A DNA stretch of 64,000 nucleotides, from the NCBI RefSeq assembly GCF_009017255.1, contig NZ_WBZB01000040.1:81278-145277 (forward strand), read 5' to 3'. The notes under the pieces were generated by a model. The model was given only the letters and a program-made list of their open reading frames with translations. It did no database searches and was not told the origin of the DNA. Made by a program: the position numbers and the translations under genes. Every line of letters starts with the position of its first letter. Position 1 is the first letter of the stretch. Shown here one piece after another: positions 63,649 to 64,000 of this stretch. This DNA is from Alkaliphilus serpentinus. Lineage in GTDB: Bacteria > Bacillota > Clostridia > Peptostreptococcales > Natronincolaceae.

Positions 63649-63732
63649 TTGGTTCACCTCTTTTTTTATTCCGAACAGTTCATTAAAATCATTCAAATTA
63701 ACCATATCCACCTTTATAGGGTAAAATATATA

Positions 63733-63761
63733 ATAATATAATATTAGATTATTTTTGGTAA
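63733..63761 (-). promoter_or_regulatory. Candidate promoter of the MoxR operon
   Basis: TTACCA (63756-63761), a 17-bp spacer and TATTAT (63733-63738) on the minus strand lie 85 bp before the moxR start. The region is very AT-rich. Confidence 0.4.
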
Positions 63762-63870
63762 TATCCTGCATAATTCCTAATATTAAGAATATTTAATATG
63801 TGTCTGAATATTGTAACAAGTTAGTAATATGTGTAGATTTTTACTTAAAAACTAGGTATAAGCAAAGAAC

Positions 63871-63985
63871 AAAAGCATTTCATGCGTTAATTTTCTATGG
63901 TTAAAATGCTTTTGTTTTCCAGAGAACCCATGCGTTCTCTAGGACGCTTCCCTGTACTCTCCTTATTCCTATAAGGGGGTTACCC
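63871..63985. other. Structured non-coding end of window: three inverted repeats
   Basis: AAAAGCATTT/AAATGCTTTT (63871-63913) followed by GTTTT looks like a plus-strand terminator for no visible gene. It is followed by AGAGAAC-ccatgc-GTTCTCT (about 63922-63940) and AAGGGGGT-t-ACCCCCTT (about 63973-63989). No gene is seen in 63772-64000. Confidence 0.4.
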
Positions 63986-64000
63986 CCTTAAAATCCCCCA

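Noticed and set aside
63871..63989. Insertion-sequence end at the right edge
   Set aside because: There are three small inverted repeats but no transposase fragment and no visible target duplication; the window ends too soon to judge.

Overview
The window is low-GC DNA from an anaerobic, probably spore-forming Firmicute of class Clostridia, most like Alkaliphilus and its relatives (genus is inference). Evidence: AT-rich DNA with strong GGAGG ribosome sites, a complete Stickland-type ornithine-oxidation cluster, the SCIFF peptide and its radical-SAM maturase, a HemZ enzyme, BofC and SpoIID-like sporulation proteins, a T-box leader and a selenocysteine tRNA. Most genes are on the minus strand.

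Two layers can be separated. The backbone follows the order known from Bacillus subtilis: rarA, tcdA (yrvM), 6S RNA, aspS, hisS, (hemZ), MBL hydrolase, dtd, rel, apt, recJ, secF, secD, (scfB, scfA), TIGR04086 protein, yajC, tgt, queA, (spoIID-like), ruvB, ruvA, ruvC, bofC. Between rarA (1-1250) and tcdA (23252-24007) lies about 22 kb of other material. It holds two related cysteine-containing proteins of unknown function, three tandem cysteine-less HMA-fold proteins, a threonine aldolase, an overlapping propeller/coiled-coil pair, a GNAT-like protein, a HAD hydrolase, the ornithine cluster with its regulator, glyA, a split ThrE exporter, bioY and rseC.

The ornithine cluster (9615-19157, transcribed right to left) reads ord, ortA, ortB, oraS, oraE, a GlmL-like ATPase, orr. 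It racemises L-ornithine, moves its terminal amino group, oxidises the product and cleaves it with CoA to acetyl-CoA and D-alanine. A sigma-54 promoter lies 49 bp before ord. Two palindromic sites 22 bp apart lie next to the gene for a PAS/AAA+/Fis activator, so regulator, enhancer and promoter can all be seen.

After bofC (from about 49.6 kb) the content is more accessory: an unknown 397-residue protein, a GNAT acetyltransferase, DUF378 and DUF2007 proteins, a nitroreductase, a Fur-family regulator, tRNA-Sec, a pair of fused ATPase-permease ABC transporters with a 50-residue membrane protein, a DUF885 peptidase remnant, and a MoxR-DUF58-transglutaminase operon reaching the right end.

Regulatory DNA is unusually readable. 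There are several TTGACA-type promoters with 16-17 bp spacers, a Fur box over the -10 of a DUF2325 gene, and a T-box with overlapping Asp and His codons. Two intrinsic terminators have a 3' arm that contains the Shine-Dalgarno sequence of the next gene. The most unexplained feature is a family of intergenic arrays of 7-bp units (consensus YTYAATT or its complement), often in inverted pairs. Seven of nine abut the stop codon of a minus-strand gene, and three carry a shared palindromic core.
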